Under the pieces are notes generated by a model. That model saw only the letters and a program-made list of their open reading frames with translations, was not told the DNA's origin and did not search any database. Below, piece after piece: positions 10,660 through 22,129 of a stretch of 64,000 bases of DNA. Both the position numbers and the translations under genes were made by a program. Source of the DNA: Lepeophtheirus salmonis (taxonomy: Eukaryota; Arthropoda; Copepoda; Siphonostomatoida; Caligidae). The DNA is taken from NCBI RefSeq assembly GCF_016086655.4, contig NC_052138.2, positions 7,440,001 to 7,504,000 on the forward strand. The letters run 5' to 3'. Each line of letters begins with the position of its first letter. Position 1 is the stretch's first letter.

Positions 10660-10990
10660 TCTCTATGGGACCCCCCCCCCCTGGGTGTGGCAGGCTGACT
10701 TTGCACCCTGCCATGTGTTCAATAAGTCTTTTGCCTGACTTAAGAAGAACTGAATCCGGTGGATTATTTTGTCTCGGGCTATCTTGAGGGGCACAATAAT
10801 AGACGTCCATAAAAAGCAAAGGCATGTCTGCTGGCCGCCATCAAGAAGCAATTCACATCCACATCCTGAAACCTTGTTATCAAGTCTGTTCCTGCTTCAG
10901 AGTCCGTATCTATCGAGGCCGGAATAAGAGCTCGAGGGCAATTGTATCGAGTGAGCCTCAATACACATGATCCACAATGACATGGTTTTT
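10660..10990 (-). other. GC-rich coding-like block of unknown identity
   Basis: This stretch is clearly richer in G+C than its surroundings and has three overlapping minus-strand open frames. One (11,003-10,779) reads 'HCGSCVLRLTRYNCPRALIP', 'SIDTDSEAGTDLITRFQDVD', 'AASRHAFAFYGRLLLC'. Another continues to 10,604 with 'MDVYYCAPQDSPRQNNPPDS'. A frameshift between them would give one longer reading. It ends at a run of 12 C at 10,670-10,681. I recognise no domain. It could be a decayed exon, a transposon fragment or a recent insertion. Confidence 0.35.
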
Positions 10991-11699
10991 TTATTTGAAA
11001 CAAAAATATGAATAATTATGGTTTTTTTTTGTAAGTTTGAGAGACGGTGCAGCTTTCATCTTCGAGCCCTATACAACTGAATCAATAATCTAAGAATATG
11101 CTAGTACTTACATCACTATACTATTTGATTCCTTTGTTCAGATAATATTGCAATAAATGAACCATTTCTTTCTTGACCCTTTTTTTGTTACTATAACAAA
11201 GATAGATTAAATTTTATTGATAAACTTTATTATTTGAGTTCTTTCTTTGTGTTAGTTATTCACGGATGTTGAACCTCTTTGGACTTGATTTTCTTAACGT
11301 CCATAAACATAGTCTTACATATATTTTGCAAAACAAACAAACAAAAAAAAAATCCTATCAATTCTTATGAGGTAAAGTTTTTTTATGGGTAGGGATAAAT
11401 TGTGTTAATATTGAGAGTAATTTGTTAATTATGTGCTTAGGAGTTTTCTTTTGGTGTATCCCATGTTCATATAACAACAAAATCAAGTCAAAACATAAGC
11501 TACTTTGTAGTGTTTCTATCTCTTTAAAGATTTTTGAGTCTTTGCCCCAGGAGGCCCCTTTTTATACATTCATGATCATAGATGAAAGTAAAATTTTAAT
11601 GGAAGAGGCTTTTTGTAGTTGCTACCTGAATATTGTTTTTTTTCACTTTCTAAAGATATTCTTATTATTTTTTCATTCTTGAAGGGAAAATATATAGAT
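10991..11699. other. Intergenic sequence, no gene seen
   Basis: AT-rich. The open frame at 11,422-11,682 is hydrophobic and low in complexity. It has no homology I recognise and no flanking gene signals. Confidence 0.4.
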
Positions 11700-12120
11700 G
11701 GATATTCTAAATATTGTAAATAGTGATGAAAATCTTGTGTATTTTGGGCATATTAAAAAAAGACACCAAAAATGAACATGGTAACTCTGACAATTTGAAG
11801 AATTTTTTGAAGGAGAACAGCTACAATCAGCTGTGACTAGGGAGAAGGGCAGAAAGAAATTAACAAGGAAATTGTCAAGAATTACTCCAATGTTGATCCC
11901 CAATTCTACTCTGAGTTGAACAAGGACTTACAATTATAACTCTGTAAAAAATAATGAAGGTTACTCTGCTTTTTAAATGAGCCCCACGAATATTCAATCA
12001 GATTTAGAATATGAGTGAATGCAGCAGGAAATAAATTTTAATACTCAGGAATTAAATAATAATGACAACTGCTAAGGAAAAGAAAATTAATACTTCAGAT
12101 TACCAATTCCAAAAAAACGG
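11700..12120 (+). repeat. Dispersed repeat family A, long copy
   Basis: It shares, in order with 35,145-35,560, 'gaaatcttgtgtattttgg', an A-rich tract, 'catggtaac.ctc..ca.tttga', 'gctacaatcagctgtga', 'aacaaggaaa.tggcaagaatta', 'gatcccc.attctactctgag', and 'gaattaaataataatg.caac'. No coding capacity is seen. The order of modules suggests a non-coding transposon about 420 bp long. Confidence 0.7.
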
Positions 12121-12159
12121 GCAAGTAAAATATTCACTCGATTTACATTACTAACTATT

Positions 12160-12430
12160 AAGCGTAACCACGAATGTATTTGCTCATGAATGACTGAGAG
12201 AAACCCTGAGGAGCTATAAGTTTAAGTCCTTCTTGAACTTGGAGTAGAATTGAGGATCCACATTGGAGTAATTCCCGCTTGTATGTTAGCTATATATGGT
12301 GTGAAGTTTGTGTTTATTTATTTCATCTCATAACAGCTCGCAGCTAATTTAATGAAAGGTTATGACAGCTAAGCTGCTCTCCTCTAAACGTTCCTTAAAT
12401 TGACATGCATGTTCATGAGTGCTGATGAAC
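12160..12430 (-). repeat. Dispersed repeat family A, opposite-strand copy
   Basis: The segment 'cgaatgtatttgctcatgaa' and the following 'gtagaattgaggatcc' are the reverse complement of sequence at 21,440-21,530. It lies head to head with the copy at 11,700-12,120. Confidence 0.7.
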
Positions 12431-12599
12431 TATAGAGTTGGAAAAAACATTGAAATATATTTATGAAACTGGGTGGGGATTTCAAATCCGGGAAATTTAA
12501 GGATAATGTATATTACAATAATATTTCACAAAATTTGTTCAGCAATTAACGAATCATTTTCTTTTACTTGTAGCGGCGTTAGAAATATAAAATATGTTC

Positions 12600-12960
12600 T
12601 AAGAAACTTGTAAGACAGTTCTGGGATTGTTTGACTCAGTATTCTTTGAGCAGTCGTCAAAGATAGACTCCAACAAAGAGAAAATACGCCATTTAATATA
12701 GTTTTTTTTCAAACAAGGCGAAAAAACAATCAGGTACCTAAACATGTGAATAGTGCTGTACAGTAACAGCCAATCACACGCAACTTTTATTTCGTCGATA
12801 CCGTTCCTCTATTTCTGCTGTCATAGATGCATATCCCGGTGGAAAGCCAAATGTCGATAAAGTAATCGTTGAGTCCGACCGTCATCTAAGTATTGTTTTG
12901 ATTACCAAGGAGATAAATATTAAAGGAAAAATAAAAATTTATTAAAATTAATGGATTTTT
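12600..12960 (+). pseudogene. Possible mariner transposase N-terminal remnant
   Basis: Broken plus-strand frames include 'RLQQRENTPFNIVFFQT' and, about 150 bases on, 'GGKPNVDKVIVESDRHLSIV' then 'LITKEINI'. The second piece resembles the linker and second helix-turn-helix of mos1-type mariner transposases. No inverted repeats or catalytic motifs were found, so the call is tentative. Confidence 0.35.
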
Positions 12961-14390
12961 TTTTACTACAACTAATATTTATTTCTCTACGAATAAAAGT
13001 TAAGTGAAAAACTACGAAAACTTGACTGCATTATATCAAAATATTGTTCCTTCATAATATTACTATTACCCCTTAAAATAATTTTTTGTCCAAAAACTCA
13101 AAAAAAAAAAAAAAAAAATTAAATTTTTCTACAAAAAATCTGCATTATGTTACCAAGTGGTCATTAAAATTTAAACATTATAAATATAATATATATATAC
13201 CACCCGGTAATTCTATTATAAATTTGCGGCAGTAGCTTTTTTGATATTCGAAAAAAGGTGCTGTTGCAACTCTTTCCAATCTCCCTACCAATTGAATCAG
13301 GTATAAAGCTTTAATATATTTTTTTACTGATGTATGTAATGGACTTTAGATTTCAATTTAATGAAAAGAAAACTTGAGATGAATATCATTTAATGATTCA
13401 TTAGACTATCTTGACAAGGAGTAAATGACATTCCATTATGATTATTTTATTTAAGATCAATTAAGATTTTAAATTAAATTAAGTAAGAATAATTATATGA
13501 ATAAATTTCCCAATAATTTATGATCGATAAATAGTTTTAATTCCTCGCATTTTGTTCAAGTGTTTATTCCATATTTTTCATGCTCTTCTTGATAGAGTAA
13601 AAAGTTTCAAGGACATCTTCATTTACTAGACAATGATGCATAAATTATGTATATATTTTTTTAAAATCTATTACTATAGTATGTAATTACTGATGGATTG
13701 AAAAGTTTTGTTGGTAAAGTCATTTACACAATTGGATGCACCAGTTACAGTCCTCAATAAAACTTATAATAGAAAATGAGGCCATCAAACCATCTTTATA
13801 ATGTTTTTTCAAAACAATAGCTGCATTCAAGTCCACTTGCTCCGAGGAAAAAGTCTAAAAATAATTATACGAGCAAGAACGTTTTCTAAATTAATTCAAA
13901 ATCAAAAATTTTATGGGCAAAAAAAAAAATATATATCTGCCATTTTCGGAGTTTTTTTCATTACTATTTCTCTCTTTTTTCATCAAACGTCAATTGTCAA
14001 TTTATAAGAAAAAATCAAAAATATCAAATAAAAAAATGATGCATTTTTGAAATACAATTATAATTCTTATTTAATAAAGTATTTTCAATTTACGGAACAT
14101 TTTATATTATATTTATAATATAGTATAAATATAAACATTAAGAAGAGATAGCATTTACCATTGTCAATGTGATTTCCTGCTCTCTCCTTGGCGCAAGCAA
14201 CGCCGGGTAACCCTTTCTTAGTTCATTTGTAAATATTAAGTATTAAATGCAAACTTGTATTATACAAAAAAATCGGAGACCTGAACCGGATTTGGATACT
14301 CGAGCTTTTACGTATTATAAAAAAGATATGAAGGATTGTCTCGATCTGTAAAAGCTTAATTCTATATTGAACATACACTACGAGGGCGGT
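12961..14390. other. Intergenic sequence, no gene seen
   Basis: AT-rich with poly-A at 13,099-13,119. A short segment near 13,225-13,290 ('gcagtagctttttt...ctgttgcaact') is loosely similar to 16,983-17,025. No gene can be supported. Confidence 0.4.
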
Positions 14391-14810
14391 CTGAAATGTT
14401 TCCAACCTCAACGTGAATATGGCATCACTCGTAAATAAAAGGTAGTCACATCTAACTAGCATCTCTTGACAGTTACTCAGCAGAGCTTTAGCCATTTTGG
14501 ACGCACAGTTGTTATGAAACAGTTGTTTGAGGGACTTGATGGGAGTATTTTTGTAAAAATGGACAAAATTGAGTTTTGAATTTGAAGCGTTTATGTCAAT
14601 CCAACTCAGAGTAATTAAGCCAAAAAAAAATAGTGTCTCTTAAAAAATTATTTTGCAGAGAAAAACGCCGAGTACCATTTGGACAGGTTACACAGATGGG
14701 AGCATCGCTGGGAGAATTGTGTAGAGTTGCAAGGAGACTATGATGAAAAATAAACATTCAGAAAAAATGTCTTGTATCTCTATTAGGGAAAACACTTTAG
14801 ACCACCCTCG
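14391..14810 (+). mobile_element. Internally deleted mos1-type mariner (MITE)
   Basis: The ends CGAGGGCGGTCTGAAATG and, reverse-complemented, CGAGGGTGGTCTAAAGTG form an inverted repeat of about 25 bp, with TA on the left. The interior keeps only the transposase's extreme N-terminus ('VKMDKIEF') and its C-terminus ('YFAEKNAEYHLDRLHRWEHR' then 'WENCVELQGDYDEK', stop). The whole catalytic core is missing. A typical C-terminus in this family ends L-x-x-W-x-x-R-W-x-x-C-x-x-L-x-G-x-Y-x-x-K, as seen here. Related pieces lie at 27,869-28,110 with 29,990-30,125, and at 43,440-43,640. It cannot move itself. Confidence 0.85.
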
Positions 14811-15724
14811 ATTACTTATCTTGATATCTGCTTGAAGTAACATCTACACAAACAATAGAGCATAAACAAACTAAGAAATATATATATTATCCGCTAGGTG
14901 GTGTTAATTTCTGTAGCATGGAAAGATATAAGTATAGACAGCTTAAGGGCGATGTGATATTGATATTTATCATTCAGGGAGGAGTTGAATTATTTTGTCG
15001 CAATACGACGCCACTCTCTTTCATATTATTTACAAACTAATATAAATAAACAACGCTAATACCTTGTTCCATCCTATGATTATTCCATACATCGTTACTT
15101 TTATTGTATCACAAAACCTTTCCTCCAAAAAGAAACAGAATGAAGCTCTAAAATCAGTTGGTAGTTAGCCAATTCTTCTCAACGATGGACATAATGTTCA
15201 ATGATTGATGATAATTGTTCACCGCTTTAAAGGAGCTTATTCTAATTCAACCCATTTACGTTCCGAACACTAAAGAAAAGAAGCGAAAACATCGACAAGA
15301 AATACACTGTATATTTTTTTTTTTTTTTTTTTTAGCGAGGCAACACCGTGCTTACCAATACATTTACCAAATGATGCTGGGGTGTTTTTGTTTCTTTGCG
15401 GAGGAGAGTTTGAGAGATGCAACACAACTAACGACTTGTCCATTGTTATTCCAACAAAAATTATAATAATAACTGATGATTATATTTTAATAGTAATAAA
15501 ATTAGGTTACTCATTGTCTCAGCATACGTAATCAATTAAATGTGACCGTAATCTGGATCCTATTTGATTAAGTTCCACACTTTGGGTAAAATTTTCATAA
15601 AATTCGTGGCAAGTATCCTTCTAATTTTTGTTTTGGCTCTGGATCCAAAATTTCATTAATATTTACGTATAAATATTCGAACCGACCTGAATCCGAAAAA
15701 ATGTGGATCCGTCCTATCTTATAG
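14811..15724. other. Intergenic sequence with repeat D fragment and poly-T tract
   Basis: 15,095-15,180 is a short copy of repeat family D (CTTTTATTGTATCAC core). A poly-T run of about 20 lies near 15,314-15,333. The 83-codon frame across it is interrupted by that tract and has no recognisable motif. Confidence 0.45.
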
Positions 15725-16135
15725 TTTATATTTTTACTACGTAAAATGGACTAATTTCCAATAATTAAATAGCTTCGAAAATAAAAAAAAGGCTTGACTT
15801 GGATTAAATACTACTTGATGCTAATGATAACCAGTTATATTTGAATGAAATAAAAATAATATGTACTAAAAAAGTTATTTTTTTTGATCGGTTAGAGAGG
15901 AAAACAGCAGGATAATTAGAGAAAAATATATTATTTTCTTTATATTTTATAGTAAACTTATTGTCTACACTATAAAAATACTACTGTATAATGAGGTAAT
16001 AACATATTTTTAATGCATATTAGTGTCTGATGTATAATAAAACTAGGCATTAAAGGGATACATTTTTGATAGACATTAAGGTTTATGTCCTTTTACTTGT
16101 TGGTCCCATTTTAAAATCTAATAGTTTTTATTAAT
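15725..16135 (+). repeat. Diverged direct duplication G, copy 1
   Basis: It shares with 19,156-19,600, in order, 'atttttacta', 'actacttgatgc.aatgat', 'aggataattagagaaaa', 'tttttaatgcatatt', 'gtctgat.tataataaaact' and 'gtccttttacttgttggtcc'. The two copies are about 3.4 kb apart and flank the 152-residue gene. Confidence 0.75.
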
Positions 16136-16179
16136 GAAAAAAAAATGTTTTTTATTGTTATAAAATTTGGATTTTTGTC

Positions 16180-16683
16180 CGGGAGATGAAATCGTCAAAA
16201 TTGTCTTGGAGCCATTTTATACTTTTTTTAGGTGTGACAGTGAACTGAACCCTGTTGCTACAAGTTAGGCCTTCCATTGGCAACCATGTCGATCCAGGGA
16301 TTCATTTTGGTCTCTAGCATGCCCAGGTAGGTATCAGTGTTGACCTTGGGAGAACATATGATGAGGCATGACGTGGCCTTCGGAGCTAACCCCCACAAAC
16401 ATCATATATGGGCTAAGAACTTCGTTGCATGGCAACAGGCACATCCTTGGGGGAGAAGTGCCACCATCTGTTATTTGGGTTGTTTACTTATTGGTCTTGG
16501 CAAAAGTTATGTTGTCACACCTGTCGTAGATTCCAAGGAAAGCTCCGTGCCTTTTCCAAATATTTGTGACAACGAATTTGTAAAGTGATTACACAAGCTA
16601 TCGAACAAAAAAAACAACCTAGTTGTCAGTGTTTGCCTAAGAGAGTGCACCAAATTGGCACCATAGATAGCTTGTGCACCCTG
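16180..16683 (-). mobile_element. Truncated mariner-like element, same family as 650-1353
   Basis: The minus strand begins CAGGGTGCACAAGCTATCTA at 16,683, next to TA. This matches the right inverted repeat of the 650-1,353 element. Broken minus-strand frames include 'MFVGVSSEGHVMPHHMFSQG', which matches the family's V-S-x-E-G-x-V-M-P-x-x-x-F box. After a frameshift they read 'TYLGMLETKMNPWID' and 'MVANGRPNL', the approach to the second catalytic aspartate. The last 40 bp ('agatgaa.tcgtcaaaattgtcttgg') are shared nearly exactly with 992-1,016. The C-terminal part and the left inverted repeat are missing. Confidence 0.75.
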
Positions 16684-16685
16684 TA

Positions 16686-17423
16686 AATTATTGCTCAGTA
16701 TCAAATAAATTGACTGTTCACCCCTCATCAGGTTATGTGATTAATAAACATGACTCATGTGAAGTCTATATTATATATAGAGGAATAAATCATTTGAAGA
16801 AAATAGCAAGAATATATGTAATTGACCCTTTTATACTTAATGTTAAAATATCTCGAATTACTGAGTGAGTAAAGAAAAACTGATTTCATTATTACAAAAA
16901 TACTTTTTTACAAAAAAAGTTATTTTACTTTGATGTTTTTTCCACAATAATAATATTACACAGTTGTAATGTAAATTTTCTTGCAGTAGCTCTTTAATGT
17001 TAAAGAAAAAGGCATGTTGCAACTGCTACCAATTTTCACCACTAGATGGCAACAAAATGTTATAGAACATTTCAAATCTTTACAAATATGAATATATTTA
17101 CTTGCTTCAAACAATTTTTTTTGTTGCCACAAATGCATTTAAATTCTCCCATATATTAAAACTTAGAGTAAAGTATACTTTAATTAATACTTGAGTCTGA
17201 TATAATTAATACATGAAATAATTCAAATGTTTTAATTCCTTAAATCTATATGCAAAGATATATTTTCATTAGCGTATAAAAGTATTTAATGCCTTTTAAT
17301 AAATTTACATTTATTTCATATAAAAATATGTTTTATATTTAATTCAACATTTATTGGGAATAAATTTAAAAAGTCACACCATACAATAATTAGATCGTTT
17401 AATGTTTAAAAATGACAAATAAA
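16686..17423. other. Intergenic sequence downstream of the 152-residue gene
   Basis: AT-rich with no supportable gene. It is the 3' flank of the minus-strand gene at 17,441-17,899. Confidence 0.4.
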
Positions 17424-17429
17424 TTTATT
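17424..17429 (-). terminator. Polyadenylation signal AATAAA
   Basis: The minus strand reads AATAAA 12 bases after the stop codon of the 17,441-17,899 gene. This is close but plausible for a compact 3' end. Confidence 0.5.
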
Positions 17430-17440
17430 TATAACATATT

Positions 17441-17899
17441 TTAATTTTGCTTTTTGAGTGTGGAATTGAGTTGCGTGATTCTGCATGTAAACATTTCCTT
17501 CATTTCCCTCAATTTTTTACTATAATTATCCACATCTTCAAGCGTTTCCTCCCATTGAGATAGTAGTACATCATTTCCTTTTTGAGCATTTTCAAATCCT
17601 ATAACAAACTCAGCTACTTTGGTATGCATATCTTCCATTCCATTAGTTATTATTTCAGGACAATGCCCTTGAATATAAGTCTTGGGTTGATCACCTGTAG
17701 TGTCCGTATTCACATCCAATAGCTCTTCAACTGATTTATGATGGGGACCAAGAGGAGCTGCGGAAGCCATTAACAAAGAGCTTCCTGTCCCTTTTGGTGG
17801 ATTAAATGAAGGAGGTTGAGCGCAGTTATCCCTTTTCATTCCAGGGCAATTGTTCTTTCCTCCAAATAAAGATCCGCTGAGAGATGAGCCTTCAAACAT
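17441..17899 (-). CDS. Unrecognised 152-residue protein with C-terminal coiled-coil-like region
   Basis: I do not recognise this protein. The first in-frame ATG is at 17,899 in the favourable context AAAATG. The frame is open further upstream but has no ATG there. Residues 1-15 are rich in G and S ('SLSGSLFGG'), followed by a P/G-rich, probably disordered stretch to about residue 60. Residues 85-150 are charged and helix-prone ('LLSQWEETLEDVDNYSKKLR', then 'EMKEMFTCRITQLNSTLKKQ'), consistent with a short coiled coil. There is no signal peptide from this start. Codon use is richer in G+C than the flanks, there are no internal stops, and an AATAAA follows the stop. A TATAAA-like motif (minus strand TTTATAAATT, about 17,950-17,960) lies some 50-60 bases upstream. 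It looks like a real single-exon gene, or the only visible exon of one. A small nuclear or cytoskeletal adaptor is conceivable, but I cannot support a function. Confidence 0.6.
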   Translation of the reverse strand: MFEGSSLSGSLFGGKNNCPGMKRDNCAQPPSFNPPKGTGSSLLMASAAPLGPHHKSVEELLDVNTDTTGDQPKTYIQGHCPEIITNGMEDMHTKVAEFVIGFENAQKGNDVLLSQWEETLEDVDNYSKKLREMKEMFTCRITQLNSTLKKQN

Positions 17900-19155
17900 T
17901 TTAAATAATTTAGGTAGAAAAAAAAAGACCAAAAATTCAAAGAATAAAGAATTTATAAAGGATGTTACTCCAACGAGATTAATTTCCAAAATGGATTCCA
18001 AATGAATTTTATTAATTGAGAATAATTTATTCGTTTCACAAAATTTAATTACATTTCATATTTAACAAACGTGACTTTTATTCTTTAACAATAAATAAAA
18101 TGAGATAAGATAACTAAGTTTTTATGATGAGCCTTTAACAATAAGTAAACGTATATAAAATAAAAAAACATAGAATTGCATCATTAGATAAAGTAATAAT
18201 AATCAATTTTTAATAATACATAAGTATGTAGATTCCTATCTTTAAAGCGAAACATATTTTTGTGCATAACAATAATATTATTGTAGGGTTAATATTTCCC
18301 ATTATAAATGAATCAAATGCCAAAATAAGATACAAAGAAAAATTCCTGGAGTAAATACATTGTTGCGAGACAATTGTATTATATTATAAAATGTCTACTC
18401 AACTCAAGAGTTTTTTATACCCAATATATTTTTAGCATTTCGATTTAAATAGAATCGACGATCACGTAAAGTGTAGTATCTTGAGAGAGTATGTATACTC
18501 ATAATATCTCATAGTTTACTTGTTATGATTCAAAGAAGGTGAATCTACATATTATGAACTCTAAAAAGGTATTATATAGGATTCGGATTTTTATATTAAT
18601 TTATACCAATCTATAGGGCCTTCCATTATAATTTGTGTCATTTCTCACGCAGACATTTATAAGATTATCTATTCAATGTATATAATAATGAATAACTATT
18701 CTCTAAGTCACCGTTTCTTTAAGTTTTTTGCCGCAGAACACTGGGATGCTTCTAAAATGACCTATTCTGACTATTAATTTATAAAAAATCGTGATTGGGA
18801 AAGCATATTCTCCTCGTTCGATAAACTGTGTGGCTTTAAAATGAAATTCAAACTCTGGATTCTGCATATGTTTCCTTTGTGCAATGTGCATGTAAAAAGT
18901 AACCATTTGCAAAACTCTGTTTTTAAAGGTGTTATATAAATTAAGTTAATATTGTTATTATGTATTAATCTTATTATGTTCTATTCATTACTGTCCCGTC
19001 TAAACTAAACAAACATTTTCTTTGTCATTGCCATTTTTAATTATATTTTACGGAAGGGTTCCTTGAGATATCATACCCTTTAATAAGGCTTTTTTAAGAC
19101 CATACATTCCATCATAATTGAAGGAAACGCCATCTTGATGAAGGGGGGAGAGGGG
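17900..19155. other. Intergenic sequence upstream of the 152-residue gene
   Basis: AT-rich. A small, slightly GC-richer minus-strand frame at 18,703-18,912 ('PEFEFHFKATQFIERGEYAF') has no recognisable domain and no gene signals. I leave it unannotated. Confidence 0.4.
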
Positions 19156-19600
19156 CAAAGTTGATATTTTTACTATATAAAATGGTCAAATTTCCAATAA
19201 ATCTTGATGAAACTTCATCAAATGGCTTTATAAATAAAATAAAAAACTTAACATTTGCATTGAATAATACTTGATGCCAATGATGAATAGTTATATTTGA
19301 ATTAACTTTAAAGCAATATGTACTCAAATTCCCACAATTTTTCTATATTTTTGATCAAATAGCCACGAGAAAAGTAGGATAATTAGAGAAAAGTATCTTA
19401 GGCTTTCCATTGCAATAGTTAATCTTTATCTACAATATGCAAATAAGATTGTTTAACGTTATAGTAACATGTTTTTAATGCATATTCGGGTCTGATATAT
19501 AATAAAACTAGGCATAGAGGGATATATTATTGATAGACAGTAAAGTTTAAGTCCTTTTATTTGTTGGTCCCATATTGATATCCAATAGTTGACTGTTATT
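19156..19600 (+). repeat. Diverged direct duplication G, copy 2
   Basis: Partner of 15,725-16,135. Copy 2 carries small insertions relative to copy 1, but the order of shared blocks is unchanged. Confidence 0.75.
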
Positions 19601-20689
19601 GGCAATGTTAATGAAACAATGGAGGTTCATTATTATAAAGCTTGGTTCTTTAAGTCTCCAAAGTAACTGACATTAACAATGATGACGTTGCATGAAAACG
19701 CTTTATTACTTTTTAATTACTCAACCTCTCTCGTGTTGCTAAATAGTTTAGCACGATTCAAAATAAACACAAAGTTCAAATAATTATTAAGTACTATTGG
19801 TAGTAGCCAGTATTGCTCAGAAATATTTGGTGTCGACAAACAGACACACTTTGGCTTAAAAATATTAAAAAATTAACTCTCAAATAAATCCTAAGTGTTA
19901 CTCTGGATTTTTCACGAGGACACTCACACGTAGTAACTCAATGCTTAGATGTTCTCTATTCAAGAACAAAAATAAAAATATTGATATAACGTGATAGGAC
20001 AGGAACTACTTTATTATCTAGAGTGGTACCTGGCTGAGCTTTATATACACACGATCACTAAACCTCATCTAAAGTCACGCTCATAATTTTTTAATTGAAT
20101 ACATTTTACTTCTTTTTCTTTTCTTTTTAAATATGAGCTTAAGCAACAAACTTATTATTGATAAACTAATAAGATTAATAAATAGAAGTAAATATTATAA
20201 TACTGGCTAGATAAATGCTCCTTAATCAAAACCCTAAAGTAAATATTTAGTTATTGAAAAAAAGACGATCTATTATGACGACTAATGTATAACACATGGA
20301 AAAATATTTTTCTTTTCTTCTTATCCTTCTTTGGTGTAAGCAATGATAGGTCACGGTATTACCTCACTAAGACAAACATATACAGTATATTTTGTTGTTG
20401 GCTGAAGATCTTTCTGCTTCTTTTGTCCTAATTTGTGTTCTGAACGTTAATTGGTTTAATTATAGTTAACTCTTGTTAAGCTGAGAAAGCACTTCTCAAA
20501 AATTATTGAATAGTAAATCCATAATTAGAAAGAATTGATCAACTACCAAGAGATTTTGGGCCTTGTCCTCCTGCTTATAATAACTTTTCTTTCTATTAAA
20601 AGAAGTAGAGGGCTTTAACGGTAGATGCAAATAATATGATCTGCTAGTATGCTAACAAAAAAAAAAAAGTCACCCAAAATTAACGCGAT
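19601..20689. other. Intergenic sequence with repeat E fragment
   Basis: 19,940-20,150 resembles the left part of repeat E at 2,230-2,380 ('gtgatagga...ctactttatt', 'catctaaagtcac', 'aaatatgag.t'). No gene is seen. Confidence 0.4.
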
Positions 20690-20840
20690 TATCCAGACAA
20701 TTTTTGAAAAATGTTTGGGAGTAGAACATATTATTTGTTAAGACGTTTCATTAAATTAGCTGCGAGTATCTATGAGCTGAAGGAAAGAAACACAGATGCC
20801 ACTTCGTAATTAACATTGATATAGGCTTACACTAATAACT
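20690..20840 (+). repeat. Dispersed repeat family A, short copy
   Basis: 'gacgtttcattaaattagctgcgag', followed by a tract like 'atgagctgaaggaaa', matches the reverse complement of 12,310-12,370. Confidence 0.55.
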
Positions 20841-21039
20841 CCACAACCAATCCTTAATATTTCTTTTGTCTTGACCGCACTAGTGGTTGCTTTATACTTA
20901 TAATGCATCTCTTCAAATTCTCTTCAAAATAATGATAATTGCTTTGGAACGTAATAAAACATAAACTTAAGTATCAACTACAAAAATATGGGTCTTCATC
21001 CATTAATACTATTATTTTTATCTATGGTTGTATTATAGG

Positions 21040-21200
21040 TGTAATTCCTTCTAGAACTTGACGGTTTATGTATGAGTAATTCTTGCCATTTCCTTCCGTT
21101 ATGACAGCACAGCTGCTCTCCTTCCAAATATTTTTGAAATTGTCAGGGTTACCATAACATTTTTCGTTTTTTTTTTTAAATATAGCACCAGATCATATGG
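21040..21200 (-). repeat. Dispersed repeat family A, short copy
   Basis: 'gagtaattcttgcc.tttccttc', 'gctgctctccttcc' and 'gaaattgtcagggttaccat' match 5,070-5,200 and 63,690-63,745. Confidence 0.55.
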
Positions 21201-21279
21201 TTTACAAGACATTTGATGTCATCATATAAAATAAGTTAAAAATAATTCTGTTTCAGTAATGAAAATAATACTATAAAAA

Positions 21280-21540
21280 TTCAAATGTTAAAGGGGTTAC
21301 CCTAACAATTTGAGGAATCTTTAGGAGGAAAGCAGATTATCCGTCGTTAAATTAGCTACAAACAACTATGGGAGGAAAAAATAGACACATATCCCACTTT
21401 GTATCTAACAAGGCCATATGTAGGCAGGAGTTATTCCGATGTTGATCCTCTATTCCAAGGACTTAAATTAATAACTCCTCAGGGTTACTCTGAGTCATTC
21501 ATGAGCAAATACATTCGCTACTACACATAATAGTTTATAC
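21280..21540 (+). repeat. Dispersed repeat family A, copy
   Basis: 'ggttaccctaacaatttgag', 'ttattccgatgttgatcctc', 'aactcctcagggttactctg' and 'cattcatgagcaaatac' are the reverse complement of modules at 12,160-12,420. Confidence 0.7.
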
Positions 21541-22129
21541 ATATAATAAGTTCTCTCCTCAAGAATGAAAAATTAATAAAAACAGCTTTAGCAAATAATT
21601 AAAGGCATATATTCTGATAGCAACTACTTCAATTATATTAATATTTTCATCTAGGGCTATTACTATTAATAATACTCTGATAGAGATCAAGTTCTCTGTA
21701 TTCTTAAAGGAGATTGACAAAGAAATTTACAATCCAGTTAAATGCATCCAATAAAATAAATTACATAAATACAAATTAATCCAACAGACAGATATATATA
21801 TGTATCCATAAAAATATATCATATTAAGTATATTATTTTATATAACTACAGTATACAGTTATACATATACTATCTAAAGGTAGTTGCTGACTCTAAATGA
21901 ATTATATGAACTATAAAAATTGATAGCTAAAATTGTTTGTTTTTAATAGCTACTACATATCTTACGTGGTGAGTGAACATAAAAACGATCTTAAATAAAA
22001 ATCAAGGAAAGAAAAAAATCCCAAATAATTATTTTACTTCATTTATCACGTCACATAGTCTTAAACTATCATAGTGAATTATTAATCCACAATTTTTAAA
22101 ATGAATTGAATATATATAAAATATTATTA
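21541..22129. other. Intergenic sequence, no gene seen
   Basis: AT-rich, nothing supportable. Confidence 0.4.

Noticed and set aside
18703..18912. 69-codon minus-strand frame with slightly raised GC
   Set aside because: No domain, no start or termination signals, and no second copy for comparison.
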